Shown here piece by piece: positions 18,654-28,004 of a stretch of 64,000 nucleotides of DNA. A model generated the notes under the pieces. The model saw only the letters and a program-made list of their open reading frames with translations, had not been told where the DNA came from and searched no databases. The position numbers and the translations under genes are program-made. Source of the stretch: Sphingosinithalassobacter tenebrarum (GTDB lineage: Bacteria; Pseudomonadota; Alphaproteobacteria; Sphingomonadales; Sphingomonadaceae). The stretch's first letter is position 1, and each line of letters starts with the position of its first letter. Where the stretch lies: contig NZ_CP049109.1 in NCBI RefSeq assembly GCF_011057975.1, positions 2,511,001-2,575,000 on the forward strand, written 5' to 3'.

Positions 18654-19589
18654 TCAATCGCCACTGACGGCGTCGACCGGCAACGCAAAGATCGTGGTCG
18701 GCTGCGGATCGTCCGCCGCGACGGGATCGTCGCCGGCAAAGCGGCTCCATTGCGAATCCCCGATGAACAGCAGTTCCTCTCCGCGCAACGCCAGTTGCGT
18801 CGGATCGCCGATCACGCCGCCATCCTCCACCTTTCCCGGATCGGCGAGCCGCCCCTCGGCATCGATCGCGAAGCTGATCAGCGCGCCGGGAACGGAGGCA
18901 TTGAACACGCCGACATAACGATCGCCGACGCGAACCAGCCCGTCGATCCCGCGCAGCCGCCTTTCATCGGCCGTGGCCACCGCCCGCGCCTCGCCCGTCG
19001 CCAGATCGATTCGCATGATGCCGGCCCGATAATCGGCGTAGATCAGATGGCTGCCATCGGAATCGAGCGTACTGCCCTGCGCGCTGCCGCGCTCGCGCGG
19101 GCCGGTGAGTTGCTCCAGCGCGGTACAGTCCTTGCCGCAGCGATAGACCGCACCGTTGCCGCTATCGCTGACGAACACGGAGCCGCCGCCAGCCGAAACG
19201 TCGCCGGGATGAAACGCGCCCTGCACCGTCAGATGCCGCCGCACGTCGAAATTCGCATCGACCGCGATCAGCGCGGGATCGCCGCACGGACTGACCCGGG
19301 GTTTTTCCGGGCATTGCGCCGCGATCCACAACCAGTCGCGTTGCGCATCATAGGCGATGCCGAAAGGCGCGGCATAGGCATCGGGCAGGCGCCAGAAGCG
19401 AAGACTGCCATCTTCGCCGCGCAACCCGACCTCGCGATCGACGATTGACGAGAAATAGATGCCGCGCGGGCTTGCCGCGATCCCCTCGATCAGGCGGTGA
19501 CCGGCGTCGATGGTGAAAACGGCCCGGGGCCCGGTCGACTGCGCCGGCGAGAGCAGCGCGACGACCAGCAGCCCGAGCCAGAGCTTCAC
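18654..19589 (-). CDS. Secreted beta-propeller (SMP-30/NHL-like) protein
   Basis: A 311-residue protein that begins at a GTG overlapping the suhB stop (GTGA). The signal peptide is KLWLGLLVVALLSPAQS. The rest has regularly spaced repeats ending in aspartate-turn motifs (GIYFSSIVDREVGL; FVSDSGNGAVYR; GVFNASVPGALISF; LLFIGDSQWS), consistent with a six-bladed propeller of the SMP-30/gluconolactonase or NHL type. Catalytic metal ligands were not identified, so the reaction is unknown. Coupling to suhB suggests shared expression. Confidence 0.75.
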   Translation of the reverse strand: MKLWLGLLVVALLSPAQSTGPRAVFTIDAGHRLIEGIAASPRGIYFSSIVDREVGLRGEDGSLRFWRLPDAYAAPFGIAYDAQRDWLWIAAQCPEKPRVSPCGDPALIAVDANFDVRRHLTVQGAFHPGDVSAGGGSVFVSDSGNGAVYRCGKDCTALEQLTGPRERGSAQGSTLDSDGSHLIYADYRAGIMRIDLATGEARAVATADERRLRGIDGLVRVGDRYVGVFNASVPGALISFAIDAEGRLADPGKVEDGGVIGDPTQLALRGEELLFIGDSQWSRFAGDDPVAADDPQPTTIFALPVDAVSGD

Positions 19590-20401
19590 CGAAGCGCCCC
19601 GGCGACCAGCTTGTGCAGCTTCGAATGGAGAACGTCGTTGGCCGCAAGGAACTGGCTGCGCTCCATCGCCCGGTCCTGCCCGCGATAGTCGGTGACGAAG
19701 CCCCCGGCTTCCTTGACGATCAGGATGCCCGCCGCGACATCCCAGGGCTGAAGATCGCTTTCCCAATAGCCGTCGAACCGGCCGGCAGCGACCCAGGCGA
19801 GATCGAGCGCGGCCGAACCGAGCCGGCGGATTCCCGCCACTTCGGGCGCGACCGCACCGAAAATGCGGTTCCATTCGGCGAAATTGCCGTGTCCCAGGAA
19901 CGGAATGCCCGTCGCGATCAGCGCCTCGTCGAGATGGCGCCGCGCCGAAACGCGCAGGCGCTGGTCCTGCAACCACGCTCCCCTGCCCTTTTCGGCCCAG
20001 AAGCTCTCGTCGGTCAGCGGCTGATAGATATAGCCGTGCGTGACCTCGGGCTTGCCCTGCGCGCCGCGCGGATCCTCGACTGCGATCGAGATGCAGAAAT
20101 GCGGGATGCCGTGGAGGAAGTTGGTGGTACCGTCGAGCGGATCGATGATCCAGCGCGGCTTGTCCGGGTCGCCTTCGATCTCACCCGATTCCTCGACCAG
20201 GAAACCCCAGTCGGGGCGCGCCTTGCGCAATTCCTCGACCAGCGTGTCCTCGGCGCGGCGATCGGCGGCGGAAACGAAGTCGGCTGGCCCCTTTTTGGAG
20301 ACCTGAAGCTGCTGGACTTCATTGAAGTCGCGGCGCAACCGCGGCCCCGCCTTGCGGGCGGCGCGCTCCATAACGGTGACGAGGCCGGAATGCGATACCA
20401 T
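19586..20401 (-). CDS. suhB: Inositol-1-monophosphatase family protein
   Basis: A 271-residue Mg-dependent sugar phosphatase. The two family signatures are visible: WIIDPLDGTTNFLHGIP (metal-binding DPLDGT) and LQPWDVAAGILIVKEAGG (WDxxAG). The upstream metal ligand Glu is in FLVEESGE. I chose the ATG at 20401, which overlaps the preceding stop (TGATG). Besides phosphatase activity, SuhB-type proteins act in ribosomal RNA transcription in some bacteria; which role applies here cannot be told. Confidence 0.93.
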   Translation of the reverse strand: MVSHSGLVTVMERAARKAGPRLRRDFNEVQQLQVSKKGPADFVSAADRRAEDTLVEELRKARPDWGFLVEESGEIEGDPDKPRWIIDPLDGTTNFLHGIPHFCISIAVEDPRGAQGKPEVTHGYIYQPLTDESFWAEKGRGAWLQDQRLRVSARRHLDEALIATGIPFLGHGNFAEWNRIFGAVAPEVAGIRRLGSAALDLAWVAAGRFDGYWESDLQPWDVAAGILIVKEAGGFVTDYRGQDRAMERSQFLAANDVLHSKLHKLVAGALR

Positions 20402-20796
20402 CAGCGCGACTGCGATTCGGGGGCGGGAGCCGGCTGAGCCGCCTCGCCTTCCACGGGAACCTGGCACACTGCGGCGATCGCCTGCGCGCGCGCCTGGGTC
20501 GGGTCCAGCTCCTGCAGCTGCGGATTGCGCGCGATCACTTCGGTCGCGGCTTCGGAAATCTTCCCGACGGGCGCGACGAACATGCAGCGAAAGATCGCGT
20601 CCTTGACCGGCTGGGTGGCGGTATCCGAACGCAGCGTGGCAACGAGCAGCGACAGCGTCGCGCCGCCGTCCTCGATTTGCTGGGCGGTCGGCGCAGATGC
20701 GCCCTGCTCGGCACCAGCCGCATCCTGCGCGGCTGCCGGCATGGCGATGAATGTCGCGGTCAGCGCCGCGGCGGCTAGGGTTGCTCGAAAGGTCAT
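20401..20796 (-). CDS. Small secreted protein downstream of efp
   Basis: A 131-residue protein with a signal peptide (TFRATLAAAALTATFIAMPAAA, cut near residue 23). The mature part is largely helical with two cysteines (IFRCMFVAP and IAAVCQVPVEG) and an Ala/Pro-rich C terminus. I recognise no family. Its ATG overlaps the efp stop by one base and its stop overlaps the suhB start, so efp, this gene, suhB and the beta-propeller form a tightly coupled unit. Confidence 0.78.
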   Translation of the reverse strand: MTFRATLAAAALTATFIAMPAAAQDAAGAEQGASAPTAQQIEDGGATLSLLVATLRSDTATQPVKDAIFRCMFVAPVGKISEAATEVIARNPQLQELDPTQARAQAIAAVCQVPVEGEAAQPAPAPESQSR

Positions 20797-21359
20797 CAGT
20801 CGGCCCGCTTCACATAAGTCTGTTCATATACATCGACGATCACGCGCGTGCCGCTTTCGATATGCGGCGGCACCATGATGCGCACGCCGTTGTCGAGTAC
20901 AGCGGGCTTGTAGCTCGAAGAGGCGGTCTGCCCCTTCACCACGGCATCGGCTTCGACGATCGTCGCTTCGATCTGGTCGGGAAGCTGCACGCTGAGCGGC
21001 TCTTCCTCATACATTTCCATCAGCACATCCATGCCGTCCTGCAGGAACGCGGCGGCATCGCCGAGCAGGTCCTGCGGCAGCGTGATCTGCTCGTAGGTTT
21101 CCTTGTCCATGAAAGTCAGCATGTCGCCGTCGGCGAACAGGAACTGGAAATCCTTGGTGTCGAGCCGCACGCGCTCGACGGTCTCCGCCGAACGGAAGCG
21201 AACATTGTTCTTGCGTCCGTCGCGCAGATTCTTGAGCTCCACCTGCATATAGGCGCCGCCCTTGCCGGGCTGGGTGTGCTGAATCTTCACGGCGCGCCAG
21301 ATGCCGCCTTCATATTCGATGATATTGCCGGGACGGATTTCCACGCCGCTGATCTTCAT
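20796..21359 (-). CDS. efp: Elongation factor P
   Basis: A 187-residue, three-domain translation factor that relieves ribosome stalling at proline stretches. Domain I has the tip loop [11 protein letters not shown], with lysine 33 where the modified lysine (EpmA-type beta-lysylation) is found in many bacteria. The C-terminal signature of the family is recognisable in [20 protein letters not shown]. The length is typical. It heads the efp-suhB unit. Confidence 0.97.
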   Translation of the reverse strand: MKISGVEIRPGNIIEYEGGIWRAVKIQHTQPGKGGAYMQVELKNLRDGRKNNVRFRSAETVERVRLDTKDFQFLFADGDMLTFMDKETYEQITLPQDLLGDAAAFLQDGMDVLMEMYEEEPLSVQLPDQIEATIVEADAVVKGQTASSSYKPAVLDNGVRIMVPPHIESGTRVIVDVYEQTYVKRAD

Positions 21360-21401
21360 GGGATCGCCTATATTCTGGTTGGGAAAGAGCGAGCGCGGCC
21401 T

Positions 21402-22103
21402 TTAACCGCCGGACCGTCCCTCCGCAAGCAGCGGATAGGGGTTGATCGGTGTCCCTTGCCACCATCCCTCATCGGACTGCATCGCCGATACGGCGAAATG
21501 CAGGTGATGGTTGCCCGGCGCCGCATTGCCGGTGTCGCCGACATAGGCGATGGAGTCGCCCGCCTCGACGTGCATCCCCTCGGTGATGCCGGGCGCATAT
21601 CCACCGAGATGAGCATAGTAGAAGCTCCATTTGCCATCGTCCGAACGCTGGTAGAGCGTGATTCCGCCTCCGCCTTCGCTCCTGTAGAGCTTCTCGATCG
21701 TGCCCGATGCGGCGGCGACCACCAGCGTCCCGCCCGGCGCCATGATGTCGATGCCGGTGTGCGTGCGCTCGCCCCCACCGCGCGGATCGCCCCAGCTATC
21801 GTACAGATCCGCGGCCGCCACGCCGCTGACCGGCATCATCAGCACCGGCGCGTCGCCAGTCGCCACCGGCGCGGAAGCCGCGGCCGGTGCGGGCTCGCCG
21901 GTCGGCTGCATGTCGGCCGAGGCGCCGGATGCGTCCTGCACCACGGCGACGGGCTGCGTCGGGCGCTCGGCCGCCACGCTCTGCGCCGGATGCACTTCGA
22001 TCCGCACCAGCGCCGCCAGGCCGGCAAGCACCAGCAGCACCAGTGCCGCGAGCGACCGTCCGATCCGCCGGAACATGCGACCCAAAACGCCATCTCCTCT
22101 CAT
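21402..22103 (-). CDS. Membrane-anchored M23 (LytM-type) metallopeptidase
   Basis: A protein of about 233 residues with an N-terminal membrane segment (RSLAALVLLVLAGLAALVRIE), a Pro/Ala-rich linker and a C-terminal peptidase M23 domain. The zinc ligands are in HTGIDI and in HHLHF, and both sets are intact, so it is probably an active cell-wall endopeptidase in the periplasm. The start is uncertain: ATG at 22103 or at 22079 (MFRRIGRSL). It is divergently arranged with the potassium channel gene. Confidence 0.88.
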   Translation of the reverse strand: MRGDGVLGRMFRRIGRSLAALVLLVLAGLAALVRIEVHPAQSVAAERPTQPVAVVQDASGASADMQPTGEPAPAAASAPVATGDAPVLMMPVSGVAAADLYDSWGDPRGGGERTHTGIDIMAPGGTLVVAAASGTIEKLYRSEGGGGITLYQRSDDGKWSFYYAHLGGYAPGITEGMHVEAGDSIAYVGDTGNAAPGNHHLHFAVSAMQSDEGWWQGTPINPYPLLAEGRSGG

Positions 22104-22210
22104 TCTTTCGCGGCAAGCATCGCCGCCATTTCGCAAGGACAACGATTCGAACGCTACGGGGTTTCCGCGCTGGACAGCCGCCCGTCCGGTCATCACAGTC
22201 GCGCACCATA

Positions 22211-23290
22211 ATGCGACACCTCTGGTCCGGCGCGGAAAGCCTGCTCGGCTCGCCGATACGCAATCTGGTGACGATCCTGATCTTCGTGGTGTCGGTCACC
22301 GCGCTGTCGACGATCGCCTATATGGCCGCGGGCTGGAGCTTCACCGACGCCAGCTACATGGTGCTGCTCACCATCTACACCGTCGGCTATGGTGAAGTCC
22401 GCCCGGTCGACACGCAATATCTCCACATCGTCACCGTCGCGACGATGGTGCTCGGCTGCACCGGGATGATATTGCTGACCAGCGCGCTGGTGCAGTTCTT
22501 CACGGTCATTCAGCTACGCAGCATATTGGGAGCCACGCGGATGCAGGCGCGTATCGACAAGCTCAACCACCACGTCGTTATCTGCGGCTATGGCCGGATC
22601 GGTCAGATGCTGGCCAGCGACCTCGCCGAAGCCAAGGTGCCGCTGGTCGTGATAGAGCGCGAGGAAGCGCGCTTCCACGAGGCCGAAGAGGCAGGCCATC
22701 TCTGCCTGCACGGCGAGGCGACCGACGAGGACGTGCTGATCTCTGCCGGGGTCCGCCGCGCCCGCGCGCTCGCCACCGTATTGCCGAACGACGCCTCCAA
22801 TGTCTTCATCAGCCTCAGCGCGCGCAGTCTCAATCCCGACGTCGAAATCATCGCGCGCGGCGAGGCGCCCACCACCGATCGCAAGCTGCGCCATGCAGGC
22901 GCCGACCATATCGTCTTCCCGACGCATATCGGCGCCGAGCGGATCGCGCGGATGATCCTGTTCCCGCGCGGCAAATGGACCAAGACCGACGACGGCGTGC
23001 AGGCCTCGCGCGCCGAGCTGGGCAAGATGGGGCTCGAACTCGAGCGTACCCACGTGCCCGAAAATGCCGAAGTCTGCGGCATGACCGTCGCAACGGTGGA
23101 GAAGATGGCCGAATCGGCGCTTTTCATCGTCCAGATCCGGCGCGGCGACGAGCATATTACGCGCCCGGCAAGCGATGATCGCATCGAAGCTGGTGACGAA
23201 TTGCTGATCGTGATGCGCAATGCCTCACGCGCGGCGCGGACATTGTTTCAGCCGCACCAGCGCATCCGCTCGGGCCGCAACTGGTTTTAG
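22211..23290 (+). CDS. Two-helix potassium channel with TrkA-N (RCK) domain
   Basis: A 359-residue ion channel of the Kch/MthK type. Two membrane helices (residues 18-38 and about 75-97) flank a pore loop with the selectivity filter TVGYG at residues 57-61. A Rossmann NAD-binding RCK domain starts at HVVICGYGRIGQML (GxGxxG at 126-131), followed by a TrkA-C-like domain. The ATG at 22211 is chosen because it opens directly into the first helix; no good ribosome binding site is seen. Its stop overlaps the convergent thiE stop. Confidence 0.9.
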   Translation: MRHLWSGAESLLGSPIRNLVTILIFVVSVTALSTIAYMAAGWSFTDASYMVLLTIYTVGYGEVRPVDTQYLHIVTVATMVLGCTGMILLTSALVQFFTVIQLRSILGATRMQARIDKLNHHVVICGYGRIGQMLASDLAEAKVPLVVIEREEARFHEAEEAGHLCLHGEATDEDVLISAGVRRARALATVLPNDASNVFISLSARSLNPDVEIIARGEAPTTDRKLRHAGADHIVFPTHIGAERIARMILFPRGKWTKTDDGVQASRAELGKMGLELERTHVPENAEVCGMTVATVEKMAESALFIVQIRRGDEHITRPASDDRIEAGDELLIVMRNASRAARTLFQPHQRIRSGRNWF

Positions 23291-23994
23291 GGCTGCGCCG
23301 CCAGCACCTCGGCAAAGGCCTGCACCGCCGCCGCCTCGTCGCCATTCCACACCGCGCCCGACACCGCCAGGAAATCCGCCCCGGCCGCCACCAGCGGCGC
23401 GGCATTGCCCGGCGTGATTCCGCCGATCGCGACGCACGGCAGTTCGAACAGCGCCGACCACCAGCTCAGAATGACCGGCTCGGGATGGTGGCGGACTTCC
23501 TTGGTCGTCGTCGGATAGAAGCTGCCGAATGCGACATAGTCAGCCCCCGCCTCGCCTGCTTCCATCGCAAGATGGCGGCTGTCGTGACAGGTCACGCCGA
23601 TCTGCACCGAAGGGCCGAGCACCGCCCGCGCCTCGCGCGCATCGCCGTCCCCCTGCCCCAGATGCACGCCGTCGGCACCGAGCCTCTTGGCCAGACTCAC
23701 ATCATCGTTGACGATGAAGGCGACGTCATGTTCGGCGCAGATCGCCTGCAGCGGCTCGGCGAGCCTTGCGGCCTCATGCTGGTCGACGCCCTTGACGCGG
23801 AACTGGAACGCCGCGACCGGCCCCGCTTCCAGCGCGCGGCGCAGCCGATCGGAAAAATCGCCGCCGACATCGAGCGGCGAGATCAGATAGAGCTGGCACG
23901 GCTCGCGACTGTCGTCGCGCTGGAAACGCTCGGCAAAGCGCGCGTCGATCGGGCCGAGCGGATCATCGTCGGGCAGGGGCAAATCGTCGGACAT
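23287..23994 (-). CDS. thiE: Thiamine phosphate synthase
   Basis: A 235-residue TIM-barrel protein that joins the thiazole and pyrimidine moieties in thiamine synthesis. The signatures are visible in QFRVKGVDQHE (substrate-binding), FIVNDDVSLAKRLGADGVHLGQ, and ADYVAFGSFYPTTTKE. The C-terminal phosphate site is in PCVAIGGITPGNAAPLVAAG. An N-terminal extension of about 30 acidic residues precedes the barrel. The gene is a usual neighbour of the aldolase in sphingomonads. Its TAA shares bases with the TAG of the convergent channel gene. Confidence 0.92.
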   Translation of the reverse strand: MSDDLPLPDDDPLGPIDARFAERFQRDDSREPCQLYLISPLDVGGDFSDRLRRALEAGPVAAFQFRVKGVDQHEAARLAEPLQAICAEHDVAFIVNDDVSLAKRLGADGVHLGQGDGDAREARAVLGPSVQIGVTCHDSRHLAMEAGEAGADYVAFGSFYPTTTKEVRHHPEPVILSWWSALFELPCVAIGGITPGNAAPLVAAGADFLAVSGAVWNGDEAAAVQAFAEVLAAQP

Positions 23995-24085
23995 CGTTTC
24001 TCTATCTGTGAACGCGGATCGGGATGATCACCGGCAAATCGGACGCCCCGGCGCCGACGTCAACCAGAGCCGTCGCGGCAGGCGA

Positions 24086-25150
24086 TCATTCCTCGCCGGA
24101 AAAGATAGCATTCTGACGCAGAACGATCTGGTTCAGCTGCATCCGTGCCTCGTTCATCCTGGTCGAAAGCGGCTGCAGACGTTCCATCGAAAGCCCGTGG
24201 CTGCGGATATCCTCACCCGCCGCGCGCAGCATCGCGGCATAGGCCGCGGCAAGATCGAATACCTCCGCATCGAGAAGCTGCATCCGGCGGCGCCGTTCAA
24301 GGCTCTCCGCTTCGGCGCCGCGCGCGGATGCCAGGGTGGTTTTGACCGCTGCCATTTCAACGCCGAGCTTGCGCCGTCCTTCGGCGACGATCGCGTCGAT
24401 TTCGTCGGCCATCCGCGCCAGGTCTTCATCAAAGGCGGGATCGTCGCCGCCGTTCAACAGCAGTCCGAGGCTTTCCAGCACGCGCACGCCCGAACCCAGC
24501 AGGACAACATTGAACCGCGCATATTCATAATCGGAAGACTGCGGATCGATCGCCGCCAGCTCGGCCTCGGCAAGCAGCCTGCGCGATTCGATCACCATTT
24601 TCGTCGTCCGCAGGAACGCTTCGATCGATTGCATCATCGCGGCACGATCATGCGCCGACACTGCCTCGGCAAAACGCTCGAACTGATCGAGCATGCCGCT
24701 CAGCTGCTCGTTGAGCGCCAGCATCTGCTCCACCAGCCGGGCCGGCTGGAACGGCTCGGCAAGATCCAGCCCCGGGAATTCCGGTGTGTCCAGCGCACGA
24801 AGCGCGGCATTGGACTGCGTGATCGCCGCGCGCGTACGTTCCAGGGTCGGCCGGAAACGCTTTGCCAGTCCCTCCACGTCCCCCGATTGCGAAGCGGCAT
24901 TCCAGGCGGCCTGAAGCCCGGACACCTGAGACAGCGAGATCCGCGCCGCATCGTTGAAACGATTGATCCAGGCGCCGAAGGCATGCGCCTCCTCGCTGTC
25001 GAAACCACTGACATAAGCGGTTCCGCTACCGCCGGATGCAGCGGTCAGCGCCGCATTGCCATGCGCCTTGTCGCTGTCCTGCGCCAGGGAGGGCGTCGCC
25101 CCCGCCACCAGAATGGCGAAGGCAAGCGCCCCTTCCCGAAACACCCGCAT
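24086..25150 (-). CDS. Secreted helical protein of unknown function
   Basis: A 354-residue protein with a signal peptide (REGALAFAILVAGATPSLAQ, cut near residue 23). It is predicted to be almost all helical, with long amphipathic and coiled-coil-like stretches (LEQMLALNEQLSGMLDQFERF-type; RMNEARMQLNQIVLRQNA). No catalytic motif is seen. A GGGGGG tract five bases before the ATG serves as ribosome binding site. It lies between thiE and the aldolase, in the same direction. Confidence 0.75.
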   Translation of the reverse strand: MRVFREGALAFAILVAGATPSLAQDSDKAHGNAALTAASGGSGTAYVSGFDSEEAHAFGAWINRFNDAARISLSQVSGLQAAWNAASQSGDVEGLAKRFRPTLERTRAAITQSNAALRALDTPEFPGLDLAEPFQPARLVEQMLALNEQLSGMLDQFERFAEAVSAHDRAAMMQSIEAFLRTTKMVIESRRLLAEAELAAIDPQSSDYEYARFNVVLLGSGVRVLESLGLLLNGGDDPAFDEDLARMADEIDAIVAEGRRKLGVEMAAVKTTLASARGAEAESLERRRRMQLLDAEVFDLAAAYAAMLRAAGEDIRSHGLSMERLQPLSTRMNEARMQLNQIVLRQNAIFSGEE

Positions 25151-25221
25151 ATTATCCCCCCGAAATCTCGGGTCAGGATTGCGCGCTCAGCTTCCGCTTG
25201 TCGAGCGACAATGCCGCAAGA

Positions 25222-26127
25222 TCAGGCGGCTACGGTCGTCTTTTCCACCGAAGCCGCATAGATTTCGTCGATCGCACCGCCCAGCGCTGCGTCGAATTCC
25301 GCGTCGCTCATCTGGGCGCGCAGATCCTGCAGCAGCGCACGGCTGAAGCTCGCGATCATGCCCTTGTTCTTCGCCAGCTCGGCGCAGGCCTCGGGGCGGC
25401 TATATCCGCCCGACAGCGCAACGACGCGCAGCACGCGGGGATGATCGACCAGCGGATCGAAGGTGCCGGCAACCGCCGGGATCGACAGCTTGAGCATCAC
25501 CTTGTCGTCACCCGGCATCGCCGCGAGCTGCTTGGCGATTTCGGCGAGCAGGATCACGTCGGATTCGGCGCGGTCGGCGCTCTTGATGTTCACTTCGGGC
25601 TCGAGGATCGGCATCAGCCCGGCGGCAAGCACCTGCTGACCCACTTCGAACTGCTGCTTGACGATCGCTTCGATCCCGGCCTGGTTGGCAGCGTTGATCA
25701 CCGAGCGTTCCTTGGTGCCGAACACGCCCAGCCCCTTGGCCCGCTTGAGCAGCGCATCGAGCTCGGGCATCGGCTTCATCATCTGAACGCCGTTTTCTTC
25801 GGCTTCGAGGCCCTTGTCGATCTTGATGAAGGGAACGACGCCCTTGTCCTTGAGCGCAGTCGGAGTCGGCTTGCCGCCGACCTGGCCGTCCATCGTCTTT
25901 TCGAACAGGATCGCGCCGATCACCTTGTCGCCGGTGAAGACGGGCGAGCTGATGATCCGGCTGCGCATCTTGTGGATGAGTGCGAACATTTCCTCGTCGC
26001 CCGAATATTCGCTTTCCTCGATGCCGTATCCGCGCAGCGCCTTGGGCGTCGAACCGCCGCTCTGATCGAGCGCCGCGATGAATCCCTTACCTTCGGCGAT
26101 CTTGGCCGTCATTTCCGCGTCTTGCAT
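25222..26127 (-). CDS. Class I fructose-bisphosphate aldolase
   Basis: A 301-residue Schiff-base aldolase that interconverts fructose 1,6-bisphosphate and two triose phosphates. The opening GFIAALDQSGGSTPKALRGYG is typical of bacterial class I enzymes. The active-site lysine is probably in VMLKLSIPAV near residue 210. The ATG at 26127 follows GGGGTGAG; the upstream extension of the frame is not used. It belongs with tkt, gap and pgk functionally but is separated from pgk by an inserted block. Confidence 0.93.
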   Translation of the reverse strand: MQDAEMTAKIAEGKGFIAALDQSGGSTPKALRGYGIEESEYSGDEEMFALIHKMRSRIISSPVFTGDKVIGAILFEKTMDGQVGGKPTPTALKDKGVVPFIKIDKGLEAEENGVQMMKPMPELDALLKRAKGLGVFGTKERSVINAANQAGIEAIVKQQFEVGQQVLAAGLMPILEPEVNIKSADRAESDVILLAEIAKQLAAMPGDDKVMLKLSIPAVAGTFDPLVDHPRVLRVVALSGGYSRPEACAELAKNKGMIASFSRALLQDLRAQMSDAEFDAALGGAIDEIYAASVEKTTVAA

Positions 26128-26301
26128 CGATCTCACCCCTTTTCCGTTGATTTTCCACCGGTTCCGGCAGGCGCGGGCCGAACCGTCTTGAAGCTGTTTT
26201 TCTGTTAGCCGCGCATCGCCTTCGCTGCAATGCGGCAGAATAAGGCCACGCCCCTGCGATACCACGCGCCACCGACAGCGACCGTCCCGGTGCCGGATAT
26301 G

Positions 26302-26336
26302 AAAAACGGGCGGGAAGCAGTTGCTTCCCGCCCGTC
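26302..26336 (-). terminator. Rho-independent terminator after the SPFH gene
   Basis: On the minus strand ACGGGCGGGAAGCA and TGCTTCCCGCCCGT form a 14-base-pair stem (26306-26319 with 26322-26335) followed by TTTTTC. It begins just three bases beyond the SPFH stop. This is one of the clearest intrinsic terminators in the window and separates the SPFH gene from the aldolase. Confidence 0.92.
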
Positions 26337-26338
26337 CA

Positions 26339-27481
26339 TCATGCGCTCTTCAGGCTGACGAGCTGATCGAGCACGCCGCCGAGACCGGCGCCCGCCCCCG
26401 TGTGGAGGTCGATCCGCCCGATCTTCTCGGTCACGCGCTCGAGCGCCTCGAGCTCCTTCAGGCGAAGCAGCGTCGGATTGTCCTCCATCAGCTTCGCCGT
26501 GTTGAGCAGGCTGCGCGTCGCGGCCGTCTCTTCACGTCGGCGGATCAGGTTCGCCTGCGCGACCTTTTCCGCCTCGACGACCTTGTTGAGCAGCTCGCGC
26601 ATGTCGCCCGGCAGGATCACGTCCTTGATCCCGAGTTGGGTGACCCGAACCCCGATCTCGCCAAGCTCCGCCCGGACATGCGCCACGATCTCGCCATCGA
26701 CCGCTTCGCGATCGTTGAGCAGCTGATCGAGCGTCCGGCCGCCCACGGCCTCGCGGACCGCGAACTGGACGAGCTTGTAGACGTGCGCCTGGAAGTCCGG
26801 CACGCCGAGCGCCGCCTGCCGCGCATCCGCCACCTGGACGAACGCGGTCAGCGTGACGCGCAGCGAGACGCGATCCCGGGTCAGGATCTCCTGCGCCGAC
26901 ACTTCCACCGGCTGCGGACGCATATCGAACGTCCGCGCCGCGACCTTGCGGCCGAGCTGCCAGTAGCCGTACCGGCCCGGACCGACGCTCTCGACGAGTT
27001 CGCCGTCGAAGAAGACGAGCCCCGCCTCGGCCTGATCGACCAGGACGGCCGCGATCGGCGCCGGCACGGCGCCGCCCACGATCGTCGCCGTTTCGAACGC
27101 GGCAAGCTGACGCTTGTCGAGCTTCGGCTGCGCATCGACGTCGATCGTCTCGACGGTGACGTCCTCAAGCACGTTCCAGACATGCGCCGACATGCCCGGC
27201 CGCACGAGATACGCCGTGCGGCCATCGACCCGGACAATGCCGACTTCACCTTCGCCCGGCCGCACGCTCACGAAATTGCCTTCTGCGAGCTCCGGGTGCT
27301 GCTTTGCGACGATGTCGGCCCAGGGCGACTGAAACAGGCCCGTCGCCGGATAGACTTCGAGGCGGGCACGATTCAGCCAGTCCACGAAGCGGTGACGCCC
27401 CGGTCCAAGCACAGTGATGACGCGGCCATCCCGGATGAGGAGGCCGCGCTGGTTTTCAGCAATGACAACAGACTTGATCAT
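26339..27481 (-). CDS. SPFH/Band 7 (slipin-like) protein
   Basis: A 380-residue protein with an SPFH domain at about residues 190-330 (VSAQEILTRDRVSLRVTLTAF; LGEIGVRVTQLGIKDVILP). A second N-terminal half contains related beta-rich sequence (DGRVITVLGPGRHRFVDW; ELVESVGPGRYGYW), suggesting an internal duplication. A helical coiled-coil segment follows (LLNKVVEAEKVAQANLIRRR). No obvious membrane helix precedes the domain, which differs from classic slipins. The ATG at 27481 follows GGAGGG. It is monocistronic: a terminator follows, and a palindromic site lies about 100 bases upstream. Confidence 0.83.
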   Translation of the reverse strand: MIKSVVIAENQRGLLIRDGRVITVLGPGRHRFVDWLNRARLEVYPATGLFQSPWADIVAKQHPELAEGNFVSVRPGEGEVGIVRVDGRTAYLVRPGMSAHVWNVLEDVTVETIDVDAQPKLDKRQLAAFETATIVGGAVPAPIAAVLVDQAEAGLVFFDGELVESVGPGRYGYWQLGRKVAARTFDMRPQPVEVSAQEILTRDRVSLRVTLTAFVQVADARQAALGVPDFQAHVYKLVQFAVREAVGGRTLDQLLNDREAVDGEIVAHVRAELGEIGVRVTQLGIKDVILPGDMRELLNKVVEAEKVAQANLIRRREETAATRSLLNTAKLMEDNPTLLRLKELEALERVTEKIGRIDLHTGAGAGLGGVLDQLVSLKSA

Positions 27482-27930
27482 CGCCGGCCCTCCTCTTTGC
27501 TCATGCCGCCGCGGCCGATTCCGCAGCGGGAGCGCGCGTTTATGTCGAGGAGGTAACAAATGCAACTATTATTTTGCTGCAGTGCAGCATAGATACAAAT
27601 AGGCAAGTGGCATACGTATCGCCTGACGGAGACGGCATTCATATCGGCGATATCGACAAGAGAAAGGTCGGCCGGAGCTGCATTCCCCGATTGCGCGGCG
27701 GTCCGGCGATTCAGGCAGTACTTCCAGGCGATCTGACAAGACCGCGACCGGCGGACGCATCCACCTTCGGGAGTCTTGCCGCACGCCCGGCCGCGTGCTG
27801 CCGGTATCCTCGCCGGCGCAGGGCCGGAAACCGAGTGGCATCGGCGCGATCGGGCAGCCGGAGCCGCTCTCTCGCGCGTCAGCCTGAATGTCGCTCCGGC
27901 CTCCCGTCATTTGGAGACCGTTACAAGGTC
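27482..27930. other. Gene-poor region upstream of the SPFH gene
   Basis: No convincing gene. It holds the SPFH promoter region with the 15-base palindrome at 27575-27589. An open frame runs across it on the plus strand but passes through the tRNA-like sequences and has Arg/Ser-rich, non-protein-like composition. Confidence 0.6.
27575..27589. promoter_or_regulatory. Palindromic site TGCTGCA-G-TGCAGCA, copy 1
   Basis: A perfect 7-1-7 palindrome about 95 bases upstream of the SPFH start. Its core CTGC-N3-GCAG resembles the TGC-rich sites described for PhaR, the repressor of polyhydroxyalkanoate granule genes in alphaproteobacteria. Related copies are at 28201-28215 and 58839-58853; all three share TGCTGCACTGCA on the minus strand. 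Confidence 0.55.
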
Positions 27931-28004
27931 TTGCCGCAGCGGGAGTCGAACCCGCGACACACAGATTATCAGTCTGTTGCTCTATCCGTCTGAGCTATGC
28001 GTAC
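27931..28004 (-). tRNA. tRNA-Ile-like gene (anticodon GAT), acceptor stem degenerate
   Basis: The D arm (GCTC...GAGC), a five-pair anticodon stem with loop CTGATAA (anticodon GAT), a five-base variable loop and a T arm (GCGGG-TTCGACT-CCCGC) all fold well. In the acceptor stem, however, only the four inner pairs form; the three outer pairs are mismatched, and no CCA is encoded. Its 5' end overlaps the 3' end of the next tRNA-like gene. It may be a remnant or an atypical element-borne tRNA. Confidence 0.6.

Noticed and set aside
27560..27592. A ten-codon plus-strand peptide after a strong GAGGAGG site
   Set aside because: The ORF MQLLFCCSAA spans the palindromic site but lies antisense to the SPFH promoter and leads to no plus-strand gene, so a leader peptide has no function there.
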